Source: G963674835 sp963674835
Lineage (GTDB): Bacteria > Planctomycetota > Planctomycetia > Pirellulales > Thermoguttaceae
NCBI GenBank assembly: GCA_963674835.2
Contig: CAXXKC010000002.1
Coordinates: forward strand, 744,001-808,000
Reading direction: 5' to 3'
DNA: 64,000 nt
Positions 17,082 through 26,803 of this stretch are shown piece by piece. How positions within the stretch are numbered: the stretch's first letter is position 1; each line of letters begins with the position of its first letter. The notes beneath the pieces were generated by a model, which made no database searches, had not been told where the DNA came from, and saw only the letters and a list, made by a program, of their open reading frames with translations. A program made the position numbers and the translations under genes.

Positions 17082-19625
17082 ATGACCCGTTCAGCTAGAC
17101 CGAAGTCGCTCTGTCTCGTGCCGCTGCTCATCTGGGGCATGTCCATGTTCCCAGTTACTCTCCGCGCCGCCCAAGGCGATGCCAGTCCCCTGCAAGTTGT
17201 TAAGGACGGATCAAGCAAATACGTGATCGTCCACGATGCGAAGGCAAGCGAGTCGGAGAAATACGCCGCCAAGGAACTCCAGTCCTATCTGAAGGATTGC
17301 ACCGGCATTGAACTCCCGATCCTGACCGGAAAGCCAGAAGAAGGGCAACCGATGATCGTGCTCGGGTGTGGCCCGACCGCCGCCGCTCTCGGTGTCCGCC
17401 CTCAGTCGCAGGAGCTCGGCGAGCAGGGATGTGTCATCCGCGCGGTGCCGCCACACTTGGTCATTGCCGGCACTCCTCAGTACGGCACCCTGTACGGCGC
17501 ACGCAACTTCCTGGAGAAAGAGTTGGGCGTTCGCTGGTACGCGCCCGATGCAACGCGAACTCCGCATCACGCAAGTGTGCAATTGTCCGCGATTGACCGC
17601 ATCGTTCGGCCCGCGTTCCTGTGGCGAAGCTGCAGCTATCGGTGGCCCGGGGCCGGCAAGGCTTTTCGCAGCCAGCGCGGCCTGAATTCGGGCCCGGCGG
17701 GCCCCGACGACCCGCTCGGCGAACAGTATTCCTTCGACGGCACGTGTCATACATACTTCCGGTACATCTCCCCGAGCGAGTTTTTCGACAAGCATCCCGA
17801 ATACTTCTCCGAGATCGGTGGCAAGCGAGTTCGCGAAGAGGCGCAGCTCTGCCTCACTAATCCCGAAGTGTTGGATATCGTCACCGAACGGATGCTCGAG
17901 CGGATGAGAAAGAACCCCGGAGCCCGTCAGCATAACTTCTCGCAGATGGACTGGTACAACTACTGCGAGTGCCCGAAATGCCGAGCGATCAACGAGAAGT
18001 ACGGCACGCCGGGTGGCACGCAGTTCTGGTTCGTCAACGAACTGGCCAAGCGAACTTCAAAGGAGTTTCCAAACAAGCTGGTCGGCACGCTCGCCTACAC
18101 CTACACCGAGGAGCCGCCGAAGGGACTTGAGATGCACCCGAACGTGGCGGTGTGGCTGTGCCACATGTTCCCTAGTTGCGATAGCCATTCGATCGAGTCG
18201 TGCCCGCGCAATGCCGACTATCTCCGTCGCGCGGAAGCATGGTCGAAGATCTGCTCGCACCTGTACGTGTGGCATTACGTCGTCAACTTCGCCCACTACT
18301 TCGAGCCCTTCCCGAATTTCGGTGCGATCGGCAAAGACATGCGGTTCTATCAGCGCATCGGCACCGAAGGCATCTACGCCCAGGCGGCACACGGGGAGTT
18401 CGATCTCCTGCGTGGTTATTACGTGTCCGCGTTGCTCCAGGACCCGCAGCAGGACCCGAAAGCTCTCATCCGCGATTTTCTCGAGGGCTACTATGGCGCA
18501 GCGGCCAAGCCGATCGGACAGTATATCGCGTTACTGCAGGACAAGGTGGACAAGGACAACGTCCACATGCACCTCTACACCAACCCGGCGCAGGGTTATC
18601 TTACCGATGAGGTCATGACCGAAGCGAATCGGTTGTTCGATGAAGCCGAAGCTGCCGTTAAGGACAACGACGAGCTTCTGGAACGGGTGCGGATCGCCCG
18701 GATGCCGTTGGTCTACGCCAACGCGTTCGCGCGCAACGGATACACGATTAAGGACGGTATACTCCGCTTCAAGGGCCCCTTGGCTTCGCTCACCGAGGTC
18801 GACGAATTCGTCGCCCGCATCAAGCGGCACCAATTCGGCTCGATCCGGGAGCACGGCGGCGCACCGGAACAAATGGCGCTGACCCGCCTGTTCCACGCCC
18901 CGATGCCATTGGTCGTGCTTGAGAACAAGCAGCTCCGCGTGGAAGTGGCGCCGCTGTTGGGCGGGCGTGCACTGCGGATCATTGACCGCAAGACCGGCGG
19001 CTGCGTCACCGCCTACAATAGTAAGGCCGATCTCTTCTTCCCCTTCTGCGGCGGCGAAGAGAGCCGTGTCGGCGAGTACTTCGCCATTTTCGCGGGCGGC
19101 CCCATGTCGCAGTTCATCACGACGGCACAATCGCCCAGCTCGGTTACGCTCGTGGGCCAAACCGCCAACGGCTACACCATGCTGCGCACGCTCACCCTGG
19201 CCGAGGATGCTCCTATTCTCAACGTGAAGGTCGAGGTCACCAATCCGAGTAGCAAACCACGTTCGGCGCAGTTGCATGCCCACTTGGCCCTCGATTTGGG
19301 CAAAGCGAGGTCGACCCGCGTATCGTTCACGAGCCGCGACGGCAAGAAGGTCGACCGGGACATGACCGACGTGGTTAACGAACTCCGCGAAGGCCGGCGG
19401 TTCTTCCAAGGCGACACTCCCGCCGAAGCCTGGACGTTCAGCGGGCCCAAGGGTCTGTCGCTCATTCAGCGATTCCCCCGAGACCAGGTCGAGTCGGCGT
19501 GGATCTACTGCTATCCGGAAGACAACAACGAGCTTGAAGTGGAGCTCTTGGCACCGAAGGTGATGCTCGAACCGGGCAAGAGCGTCAGCCTCGAACACAG
19601 CCTGGAAGTCCGGGCGGACAACTGA
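17082..19625 (+). CDS. Secreted DUF4838 protein with GH67-N-like domain
   Basis: This 847-residue protein starts with a signal peptide (about 35 residues). It then has an alpha-glucuronidase N-terminal-like domain with KYAAKELQSYLKDCTG and AGTPQYGTLYGARNFLEKEL. The DUF4838 barrel follows, with its Cys-rich NYCECPKCRAINEKYG stretch. A C-terminal beta-sandwich of about 250 residues starts near VLENKQLRVEVAPLLGGRAL, which looks like a galactose-mutarotase-type fold. The ATG at 17082 directly precedes the leader. The N-terminal domain is related to that of the gene at 1-1798. It probably attacks a uronic-acid-containing or similar glycan outside the cytoplasm; the reaction is not established. Confidence 0.78.
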   Translation: MTRSARPKSLCLVPLLIWGMSMFPVTLRAAQGDASPLQVVKDGSSKYVIVHDAKASESEKYAAKELQSYLKDCTGIELPILTGKPEEGQPMIVLGCGPTAAALGVRPQSQELGEQGCVIRAVPPHLVIAGTPQYGTLYGARNFLEKELGVRWYAPDATRTPHHASVQLSAIDRIVRPAFLWRSCSYRWPGAGKAFRSQRGLNSGPAGPDDPLGEQYSFDGTCHTYFRYISPSEFFDKHPEYFSEIGGKRVREEAQLCLTNPEVLDIVTERMLERMRKNPGARQHNFSQMDWYNYCECPKCRAINEKYGTPGGTQFWFVNELAKRTSKEFPNKLVGTLAYTYTEEPPKGLEMHPNVAVWLCHMFPSCDSHSIESCPRNADYLRRAEAWSKICSHLYVWHYVVNFAHYFEPFPNFGAIGKDMRFYQRIGTEGIYAQAAHGEFDLLRGYYVSALLQDPQQDPKALIRDFLEGYYGAAAKPIGQYIALLQDKVDKDNVHMHLYTNPAQGYLTDEVMTEANRLFDEAEAAVKDNDELLERVRIARMPLVYANAFARNGYTIKDGILRFKGPLASLTEVDEFVARIKRHQFGSIREHGGAPEQMALTRLFHAPMPLVVLENKQLRVEVAPLLGGRALRIIDRKTGGCVTAYNSKADLFFPFCGGEESRVGEYFAIFAGGPMSQFITTAQSPSSVTLVGQTANGYTMLRTLTLAEDAPILNVKVEVTNPSSKPRSAQLHAHLALDLGKARSTRVSFTSRDGKKVDRDMTDVVNELREGRRFFQGDTPAEAWTFSGPKGLSLIQRFPRDQVESAWIYCYPEDNNELEVELLAPKVMLEPGKSVSLEHSLEVRADN

Positions 19626-19673
19626 CCAAGCTCAGACAACGCCACGACGCGGCCGGAAGCCATCCCCGCTCTC

Positions 19674-20948
19674 CTACCTTGGCGGGCGGGGATGCGCGTC
19701 GCGTATCCAGAACTGGATCCCTGGACAGTTGCAGAACCGCCAGGGATACGACCCGATTGGCCGGTGTGGCAACGCCTTGCCCAAGTACGCCAGCGTAAGG
19801 GTACGGAACCAAGTCGGGAACATCCCGCTCTGATCGTGGCCCGCTGCCAGCAACGGATGTCCGTATGTGAAGGCCGTGTCGCGCATGAACACAAAGCCTC
19901 CGTCCGGGTTCTGGTTGACCAACACCCTGGCCAATCCGCGCTCCAGCGCCCGCCGGATGTCCTCGCGACGGTAATCCATCCGCACAAGCAGCCGGCACAA
20001 CGGATCGATCGAGTCGATGTCTTCGCAGGCACTGCTGTTGGTCGGACACCCGCCATTGTGGACTCCCTGGCCGAAACCGCCGACGGAGTTCTGGGTCCTC
20101 AGGACCTGATCCACCGCCCGTTTCGCGTAGGGAATGGGTACCTTGTCGTAGAAGTAGAGCAACCAGAAGTGATAGGCCGCCTGTACGGCGCGGGAAAGCT
20201 CCTTGAGATCGTCCGGGTCCACCGATCCCCATAGTCCGTAGCGGGCGTCCATGTGGTGCTGCGTCATCCACTCCAGCAGCAGCTTCAGCGCCGGCCCACA
20301 CCGCTCATTCTTCTGAAAATCGCGAGCATACTGTAACAGCGTTCCCACGTTGAGCACTTCATTGCCCACAATGTCGGTCTGATCGCGCCACCCGCGGGAC
20401 TCCAGCCATTTGACCAATCCGCCTGGCTCTAGGAATGGATCCAGAAAACGCATTGGCTTGGCGGCCGCGGCCCCCAGGCTTGTCAGGGCAGTGACTACGT
20501 GGCACGTCAGATGCCGACGTCCACACCATTCAGGATCGTCCCGATACCAGCCCTGGCCGAAGATCAGCGGGTCGCGAAACAGCCCGTCGTCGTCCTGGTG
20601 CGACTGAAGATACTCGATCCACTGCCGGCGTTGGGCCTCCGTCTGATCGCCCAAATCGTTGTACAGGTCGCGGGTCATCGCCGCGTACGCGGAGCTATAC
20701 AGCGTAGGCTGCGGCATCCCTTCCGCATATCGATACCGGCCGTACGGCTCCCCCTCGACTCGCATCCGTTCCACGTAATCCAACGTTTTGGCGCGAATCG
20801 TCTCGATCGACACCGGTTGCGCATCGTTGGCCCGCAGTCTGCCGCCGAGCGTTCCACCGAGGACCGCCGTTGCGGCCGCACGCGCCAGGAATTCGCGGCG
20901 TGAGTGGCCACCGGAGCGAACTGGCATACGATCTCGAAGCCTCTTCAT
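19674..20948 (-). CDS. Tat-exported alpha/alpha-barrel protein (terpenoid cyclase-like fold)
   Basis: This 424-residue protein has a twin-arginine signal (SRREFLARAAATAVLGG at about 16-32), so it would be exported folded. The mature part has repeated helix pairs with DDDGLFRDPLIFGQGW, TQNSVGGFGQGVHNGG and VNQNPDGGFVFMRD. These QxxDGGF-like repeats are typical of (alpha/alpha)6 terpenoid cyclase or prenyltransferase toroids and of some lyases. No cyclase DxDD motif is evident, so enzymatic identity is open. It is convergent with the DUF4838 gene and stands between secreted carbohydrate-related genes. Confidence 0.65.
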   Translation of the reverse strand: MKRLRDRMPVRSGGHSRREFLARAAATAVLGGTLGGRLRANDAQPVSIETIRAKTLDYVERMRVEGEPYGRYRYAEGMPQPTLYSSAYAAMTRDLYNDLGDQTEAQRRQWIEYLQSHQDDDGLFRDPLIFGQGWYRDDPEWCGRRHLTCHVVTALTSLGAAAAKPMRFLDPFLEPGGLVKWLESRGWRDQTDIVGNEVLNVGTLLQYARDFQKNERCGPALKLLLEWMTQHHMDARYGLWGSVDPDDLKELSRAVQAAYHFWLLYFYDKVPIPYAKRAVDQVLRTQNSVGGFGQGVHNGGCPTNSSACEDIDSIDPLCRLLVRMDYRREDIRRALERGLARVLVNQNPDGGFVFMRDTAFTYGHPLLAAGHDQSGMFPTWFRTLTLAYLGKALPHRPIGSYPWRFCNCPGIQFWIRDAHPRPPR

Positions 20949-21119
20949 GGCTCGAACTCCAACCTTCGCTATCGGAGGAACGCCCGCGCACCGCCCTCCG
21001 CACAGACAGGGCGGGTGAACTCATCTCAAGAAGATGAGCCCTCCACCAAGCAGAACGCGCGCTCACTATAATAGAATAGCGTTCGATGGTCAATCGGCGA
21101 GGATCGGCCGTCCCCTGCC

Positions 21120-23285
21120 TCACTCGCCCGGCTGGCGAATGAAGCCGTGATACACGCCCATGTAGTAGGGCAGTAGGAACACGGTGCCGCTGGCCAGTTG
21201 CCGTCCGTTGCCGCCGTAGTCGAGTTCCCAGGGATCGGTGTTCCAGTGGTTGAAGTGGCGGTTTTCCACGGGCAGAACCTTGCCATTAACGCGGAATCCG
21301 TTTCGGCGCGCATGATGGCTCCTTCCGGGCTCGGGCCCACCGCCTCCGGGAGCGGGCACAACATCCAAGCGATGGCTGTTCTTGCTGGGCCAGTTCAGCC
21401 GGTCCAACGGGAATCCCTCGAGCGTCGCCAGCGAGTCTTCCAGCCAACCTTTCTTCGGCTCCAAGGAGATTTCATCCCCGAAAGCGTCGATCTTCGCGCC
21501 CACGCCAAACGTCGCATAGGCGAAGTTGAAGAACGGGTTCATCTCAGGTTCTTCCACGACCCACGCACTGTAGAACGAGAAGAGCATCATCATCCGAAGT
21601 TCGGGATCCTTCGCGTACTTCACCAGGTTGTAGTACGACATGAAGGCCATCTCGTCGTCGGACTGGTTCCCGGTGCCCATTCCGCGGTGGATCTTGTAGG
21701 TCATCGCGTTTGTGTCGTAGGCATGCTTCTTGACAAGCTCCTGCATGCACCGGCCGTACTTCGGATCGCCCGTCACGTGCCCGGCGACCGCCAGATAGGA
21801 AAGCATGCTGAGCGACTTCAACCCACGTTCGGGCCACCAGTCAGGATCGTGATTGAGCGATTCGGGGTTGTAGATACCCCACCGCGTCGGCTTACCGTCG
21901 AAGTCGACCAGGTTGTAGCCGTGGTCGATCATATGGTCCGTCAGATCGCGAACCACCTCGCGAACTCGCTCCTTCTCTTGCGGCGTATCGGCGACCAGGT
22001 CGTAGTACAGCGGGTAGAAGAAGTAGTGACCGTCCAACTCGTCGGAGCTGGTGTCGCTCTTCCAGTACCACTTGCCGTCGGCGCTCTTGGGCCAGCGAGG
22101 TTCGTACACTTTCCACAAATGGTCACCCGTGGCCTGGGCCTTCCGGTCCTCCTCGATACGTCCCACGTTGGGATCGGGCCAGTCGACCGGGCGGATCGTC
22201 CGCGCCACGTAGCCCTTGGGTGGGCTGTGTTTGCATCCCTGGGTCACCTTCTGGAGGAATCGCAACGCCTCGAAGGCCTGTTTCGCCCGCATCTTCGCCT
22301 TGGGGTCCTTCGTCGCTCCGTAGGCAAAACACTCGCCGGCGCCGTACATGGCCGTCCAGAGGCCGTCGTTGTCGCTGTCGGAGTAGATGATCTCGCTCTT
22401 GTCGCCCGGTTTGCGCAACGCAACTTCGGAAACGTAGCCCAAAGGCGTTCGGCGGATATATCGCTCCATCTCGTCCTCATAGAACGCCGCCTTTTCGGAA
22501 AGCGTCATCATGCGCCGCTCGATCTCACCGACGCCCCCGGCGGTCGCAAACCATGCGTTCCCCTTGGCGTCGACGGCAATGTCGCGGATGTCGTCGTCGG
22601 GCAGCCAGCGCGGCCCCTGGCGATAGGCCCAGTCCGAGCCGTCGAAACGAACGGCCCCGATGTGCGTTCCGAACCAAACCACGCCGTCCGGCCCCGCCCT
22701 TACCACGGTGAAATCGTTATACGGCAGTCCCTCGCGGCCTGTGTAGAACTTCCAACCGTCGGCCGCGCGGCAGGCGACACCGGCGAGCGTGGCAAACCAG
22801 AGCTGACCCTTGCTGTCGACGGCAACTCCTCGCACGTCGGAAGTACCCCACGTGCGTCCCACTCCGTCCTCCACGACCAAGGGCACGAACCCGTCGCCCG
22901 ACTGGATCATAAGGCCCTTCTTCGTGGCGGCTACGATCCTGCCATCGTGATCCAAGGCCACTTGCCTGGCGATGTCGGCAATCGCCGCGTATCGCTTCGG
23001 GTCGATCGTCCCGGCCAGCATTTCGGCCGTCGGTGCCTCGCACTTCGACCAGGAACCATCGCGGAAAACGGCCCACCCGGCTTCAGTCCTGGCAAACACT
23101 TGCCCCTGCTCACCAAGTTGTATGGCCCTCACATCGTTCGACGGCAGACCGTTCTCGACGGTGTAGCACGTGGCCACGTCCTGCGGAAAACGACCGACGG
23201 TCACGTGGGGCACATCGGCGTTCGCCGCCCATGCCACCGTGGGAAAAGCGAACAGAACGGCAAACAGCAGCGTCTGAAGTTTCAT
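21120..23285 (-). CDS. Secreted protein fusing a two-component-regulator-type propeller to an alpha-helical barrel
   Basis: This 721-residue protein has a signal peptide (about 20 residues, AWAANA). At about 45-260 it carries several propeller blades of the Reg_prop kind, seen as VAVDSKGQLWFATLAGV, AGPDGVVWFGTHIGAVRF and IAVDAKGNAWFATAGGV. The remaining 450 residues are helical with aromatic-rich repeats (DELDGHYFFYPLYYDLVA, DDEMAFMSYYNLVKYAKD) that suggest an alpha/alpha barrel. Reg_prop blades usually sit in hybrid two-component sensors, but no kinase or transmembrane segment follows here. It is therefore more likely a secreted binding or hydrolytic protein. Function is unknown. Confidence 0.65.
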   Translation of the reverse strand: MKLQTLLFAVLFAFPTVAWAANADVPHVTVGRFPQDVATCYTVENGLPSNDVRAIQLGEQGQVFARTEAGWAVFRDGSWSKCEAPTAEMLAGTIDPKRYAAIADIARQVALDHDGRIVAATKKGLMIQSGDGFVPLVVEDGVGRTWGTSDVRGVAVDSKGQLWFATLAGVACRAADGWKFYTGREGLPYNDFTVVRAGPDGVVWFGTHIGAVRFDGSDWAYRQGPRWLPDDDIRDIAVDAKGNAWFATAGGVGEIERRMMTLSEKAAFYEDEMERYIRRTPLGYVSEVALRKPGDKSEIIYSDSDNDGLWTAMYGAGECFAYGATKDPKAKMRAKQAFEALRFLQKVTQGCKHSPPKGYVARTIRPVDWPDPNVGRIEEDRKAQATGDHLWKVYEPRWPKSADGKWYWKSDTSSDELDGHYFFYPLYYDLVADTPQEKERVREVVRDLTDHMIDHGYNLVDFDGKPTRWGIYNPESLNHDPDWWPERGLKSLSMLSYLAVAGHVTGDPKYGRCMQELVKKHAYDTNAMTYKIHRGMGTGNQSDDEMAFMSYYNLVKYAKDPELRMMMLFSFYSAWVVEEPEMNPFFNFAYATFGVGAKIDAFGDEISLEPKKGWLEDSLATLEGFPLDRLNWPSKNSHRLDVVPAPGGGGPEPGRSHHARRNGFRVNGKVLPVENRHFNHWNTDPWELDYGGNGRQLASGTVFLLPYYMGVYHGFIRQPGE

Positions 23286-23358
23286 AGGATCACGTCCATC
23301 CCGTATTGCTGACGATTGGGTTCCAACTTAGAACGTCTTTCACACTGGTGCAGCGTGC

Positions 23359-23424
23359 AAATCGCTTTCGGAACTGAAGAAACACTCCGCCGCGAACGCT
23401 ACAGTCCAGTGCGACTCGCACTAG
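23359..23424 (+). repeat. Dispersed intergenic repeat, copy A
   Basis: This 66-bp stretch starts AAATCGCTTTCGGAAC and ends GTGCGACTCGCACTAG. Closely related copies lie at 33803-33867 (minus) and 51034-51096 (plus). All three lie in intergenic space and end at CTAG. Confidence 0.8.
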
Positions 23425-23582
23425 GCGATTTTGCCTGAAGAGCACAGCCCGCGTCTTCAACCATACCACGACCGGCGACAGGCTTCCACAGACCCCGGCA
23501 GCAATCCCACACGATGGGTGGATTGCAGCGCAGTCCCCGTTTCGCGTCACAACGGGCCCCCCGCTTCTCGCGGCCTGTTATG

Positions 23583-23604
23583 CCAGTGCGATCGTCGGCA
23601 CTGG
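23583..23604 (-). terminator. Stem-loop after the FGGY kinase gene
   Basis: CCAGTGC and GCACTGG form a perfect 7-bp stem with an 8-nt loop, 10 bp past the kinase stop. There is no T run after it, so it may be a weak terminator or a 3-prime stabiliser. Confidence 0.35.
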
Positions 23605-23613
23605 AACGGTCAA

Positions 23614-25203
23614 CTACAGGGTCGCCAGCCGCTGCTCGAACTGCTCCAACTCGCGGCGGTACGCCTCGACCCAGGCAGGGTTCGGCTCGACGGGATCGCG
23701 GAATTTGACAAGCACGTTCACCGCGTCGGCCACGGGGCAGGGCGTCTCGATCTTGCGCTGCCGGCGCAGGTGGGTCTCGTAGGCGGCCAGGGCTGTGACG
23801 GCGGCGCCCAGGGCGGGCCCTTCGTCTGAAGCCAGACGCTCCAGACGACGGCCAAGCACCGACGCGAGGATCTCACACATCAGGTCGCTGCGGGCGATTC
23901 CGCCAGAAACCGTGATGCGCGTGATCTGCTGGCCGGCGCGCTCGTGTTCCCGCACGCCCAGCTTGATCAGGTAGGCCAACGCTTCTAGACACGCCCGGAA
24001 CTGGCGGCCCGGCGAACCGTCGGCCGGCTGAAACCACTTCAGCCCGACCTTCTTCTCGTCTACGCCCAGTGACGGCTCCGGGGCGATGAACGGCAGAACG
24101 GCCGTCCCGTCGCAACCCGGCGCGACGGCGCGAGCTTCGGTCTCAAGACGCGGCCAGTCGGGGTTCGCCCCAACCACGCGATCCAGGAACTGAGCGCCGT
24201 TGTTGTAACACCGCATCCAGAGATGCGGCCCCCAGTTCAGGCACATCACGTCCAGGTTGCTCGGCTTGGGCAGCTCGCTCGACGACGAATTCACTACCGC
24301 CGAGTTGCCGAGGATGATGGCCATCTGACCGCTGTCGACGGCACCGCCGCCAACGAGCCCCGCCTGCTGGTCATCCGACGTGGGAAAGACCATCGGCCTG
24401 CGCGTGGGGTCGATACCGGCCTCCAACGCCACGTGGCCTGAGAGTCGCCCAACAGACTCGAAATGATCGACGATCCGCGGCAGGTGTTGCCAGGCGAGCT
24501 CTTCGTAGATCATGCCCGAAACGCTCTTCGGCGTCCGAACGGCGCCCAGCATCTCGCGACACCAGTGGCGGGTGCGGAGGTCCATCATGCCCGTTGAAGC
24601 CGCGGCCGAAACGCTGACGACCTCGAAGTTGCCGGTCAAGTAGCCGGCCGCCAATGGGCCGTGCGGTAGGATGCGATAGGTACGCTTCCAGTCCGCCGGG
24701 GTCAAGTGCTCTTCGTCTTTGACCAGATGGCTGAGCGAGTAGCGGATTGCCCAGGGACCCCCGATCAGCTCTCGCACGCGACCTTGGCCCCCGAGACGCT
24801 GGAGACCCTTCTCGTGGTACTGCGCCAGCGTGTGATCGTTCCAGCAAATGGCCCGTCGAACCTGGAGCAAGTCGCGATCGATCCGGCCGGCCGTGTGATG
24901 CGTCGCAGAGATGCCGCCGGCTACCCAGTCATCCAGCCGACCCAGTTCCCTCAGCCGCGCCGCAATCGCGCGAACGCTCGATCGAGCCTGACCTTCCAAT
25001 TGCATCAGGTTCAATTCCGCGGGATGGGCTTGCCCCGGCCGAGCCATCTCCTCAGGCGTGCCATACCAGAGATCGGTAGGAAGTCGCACCTGCGCGAGGA
25101 CTTTGCCCTCCATGTCGAACGCCAGACACTTCACGGCGCCCGTGCTGAAGTCCCAACCCGTTACGACGCTCTCCTGGCGAACGCAACGCAAGATCTCGGC
25201 CAT
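23614..25203 (-). CDS. FGGY-family carbohydrate kinase
   Basis: This 529-residue cytoplasmic kinase would phosphorylate a sugar or sugar alcohol with ATP. The N-terminal domain opens with GWDFSTGAVKCLAFD, the FGGY version of the phosphate-binding loop. The middle carries FPTSDDQQAGLVGGG, where an Asp is the expected catalytic base. The C-terminal half has ITVSGGIARSDLMCEILAS, the adenosine-binding motif. Length fits the family (about 480-550). It stands alone, so the substrate is open: xylulose, rhamnulose or fuculose are possible. It is the only sugar kinase in the window and could supply the sugar phosphate for the BMC aldolase, which lacks a kinase in its own operon; that link is inference. 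Confidence 0.85.
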   Translation of the reverse strand: MAEILRCVRQESVVTGWDFSTGAVKCLAFDMEGKVLAQVRLPTDLWYGTPEEMARPGQAHPAELNLMQLEGQARSSVRAIAARLRELGRLDDWVAGGISATHHTAGRIDRDLLQVRRAICWNDHTLAQYHEKGLQRLGGQGRVRELIGGPWAIRYSLSHLVKDEEHLTPADWKRTYRILPHGPLAAGYLTGNFEVVSVSAAASTGMMDLRTRHWCREMLGAVRTPKSVSGMIYEELAWQHLPRIVDHFESVGRLSGHVALEAGIDPTRRPMVFPTSDDQQAGLVGGGAVDSGQMAIILGNSAVVNSSSSELPKPSNLDVMCLNWGPHLWMRCYNNGAQFLDRVVGANPDWPRLETEARAVAPGCDGTAVLPFIAPEPSLGVDEKKVGLKWFQPADGSPGRQFRACLEALAYLIKLGVREHERAGQQITRITVSGGIARSDLMCEILASVLGRRLERLASDEGPALGAAVTALAAYETHLRRQRKIETPCPVADAVNVLVKFRDPVEPNPAWVEAYRRELEQFEQRLATL

Positions 25204-25494
25204 CGTGGTACCCCTTCGCCACCGTGTGCAAATTCGATGCTGCGGTTGTTGTACCAGGGCAACCCCGCCTGCTCAAGGGTCCCCACCACAGCCTCCTTCC
25301 ACCCGCCGCAAGCCGACCTCGCCAATCTCAGCAGAATCCCGCTGCTCTGCTTGCCAATCCCCACTGCCTCCGTGCCCATCCATGAAATCTCTCCTTCTCT
25401 GAAAAGTCCTCTTCCCGACTTGCGTCTACCCCGATGGGCATGCCACAATCGATCCGGGGCATTCCGACCGCGCAATGATCGATGGAGACCCACC

Positions 25495-26757
25495 ATGACC
25501 TGCCAACGGCCGCAGTTCTTGCTCGCGTTGTTTCTCTTCGCCATGCTCACTCAGGCTGCACGGGCCGAGGAAAAGCCGCTCGACTACCGAATCGAACTCG
25601 CCACGGCCTCCAAAGGCTTTGACGGCAAGACGTGCTGGGTCCACGCCCGTGCCGGAATTCTCCCGCCGGGCACACCCGCCAACTCCGGCCAGATTCCCTT
25701 GGTCGTCATGACACTGCAGAAGCTCCTCCTCACCGGCTCCGACGTCTTCTATCCGCTCCACACCACCATTACTCGCGACCTGGGCGCAACCTGGTCCCCG
25801 CCAAAGCTCGAACCGGTGTTCGCGCGACAACAGAAGGGCGACAACATTGAGATGACCGTCTGCGACTTCTCGCCCAAGTGGCATGCGGCGAGCGGATCGC
25901 TGTTGGGGACCGGACACACGGTGTGGTACAAGAACAACCATGTCATGCCGGTCCGTCCAAGGCACACGGCCTATGCCGTGTTCGATCCCGACAAAGGCGA
26001 TTGGCTTCCCTGGAAGCAACTCGATATGCCCGACGAGCCGCGGTTCAAGAACGCCGGGGCCGGCTGCACCCAGCGTTACGATCTGCCCAATGGCGACATC
26101 CTCCTACCAATCTCATTCAAGATACCGGGATCAAAGTGCGCGACGGTCACCGTGGTCCGCTGCCGTTTCGACGGCCAGACACTTCAGTACGTTGAGCACG
26201 GCGACGAGCTGACGTTGGACGTCCCGCGAGGCTTCGGCGAACCCTCGCTCACACGCTTCGGCGACCGATTCTTCCTCACGCTCCGCAACGACCAGCACGG
26301 CTATGTCACCTCCGGCACCGACGGACTCCACTTCGACAAACCGCGCCTCTGGACCTTCGACGACGGCGCCGACCTGGGCAACTACAATACGCAGCAGCAC
26401 TGGGTCACCCACAGCGACGGGCTGTTCCTGGTCTACACGCGGCGCGGCGCGAACAACGACCATGTCTTCCGCAACCGTGCACCGCTGTTCATCGCTCAGG
26501 TCGATCCTCAGCGGCTCTGCGTGATTCGCGCCACCGAGCGGATCCTCGTGCCCGAACGCGGAGCGCGGCTGGGCAATTTCGGCGTGACCGACGTCAGCCC
26601 GCAAGAGACCTGGGTCATCGCGGCCGAATGGATGCAAACCATAGGCCCGAAGTGGTCGGATCCCAAAGCCTGCGCGAAATATGGCAGCGACAACTCGGTC
26701 TGGGTCGCCAAGATCCTCTGGAACCGGCCGAACAAGGCTGCCGAAACGGGTAAGTAA
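25495..26757 (+). CDS. Secreted sialidase-like (BNR) six-bladed propeller protein 1
   Basis: This 420-residue protein has a signal peptide (about 24 residues, ending AARAEE) and a six-bladed propeller of the sialidase superfamily. An Asp-box-like TRDLGATWSPP is visible near residue 95, and a propeller strand with FGEPSLTRFGDRFFLTLRN follows later. The ATG at 25495 lies nine bases after GGAG; the frame continues upstream to 24706, but that part overlaps the kinase gene on the other strand and is not coding. It is followed 46 bp later by a second sialidase-like gene, so the pair is probably co-transcribed. Whether sialic acid or another residue is the target is not known; planctomycete members are often only sialidase-like. 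Confidence 0.75.
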   Translation: MTCQRPQFLLALFLFAMLTQAARAEEKPLDYRIELATASKGFDGKTCWVHARAGILPPGTPANSGQIPLVVMTLQKLLLTGSDVFYPLHTTITRDLGATWSPPKLEPVFARQQKGDNIEMTVCDFSPKWHAASGSLLGTGHTVWYKNNHVMPVRPRHTAYAVFDPDKGDWLPWKQLDMPDEPRFKNAGAGCTQRYDLPNGDILLPISFKIPGSKCATVTVVRCRFDGQTLQYVEHGDELTLDVPRGFGEPSLTRFGDRFFLTLRNDQHGYVTSGTDGLHFDKPRLWTFDDGADLGNYNTQQHWVTHSDGLFLVYTRRGANNDHVFRNRAPLFIAQVDPQRLCVIRATERILVPERGARLGNFGVTDVSPQETWVIAAEWMQTIGPKWSDPKACAKYGSDNSVWVAKILWNRPNKAAETGK

Positions 26758-26803
26758 CAACGGGCATTTTCGCGGACAACATCTTTGGTGAAGGAAACAG
26801 AAG

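Larger units (their letters stand above)
23286..23613. other. Intergenic region with dispersed repeat copy A
   Basis: No gene is seen in these 328 bp. They contain one copy of the 66-bp repeat described separately (23359-23424) and a stem-loop just after the FGGY kinase stop. The rest shows nothing I can name. Confidence 0.5.

Noticed and set aside
21198..23312. Plus-strand open frame of 704 codons
   Set aside because: It is exactly antisense to the propeller-barrel gene, and its translation has no recognisable domain.
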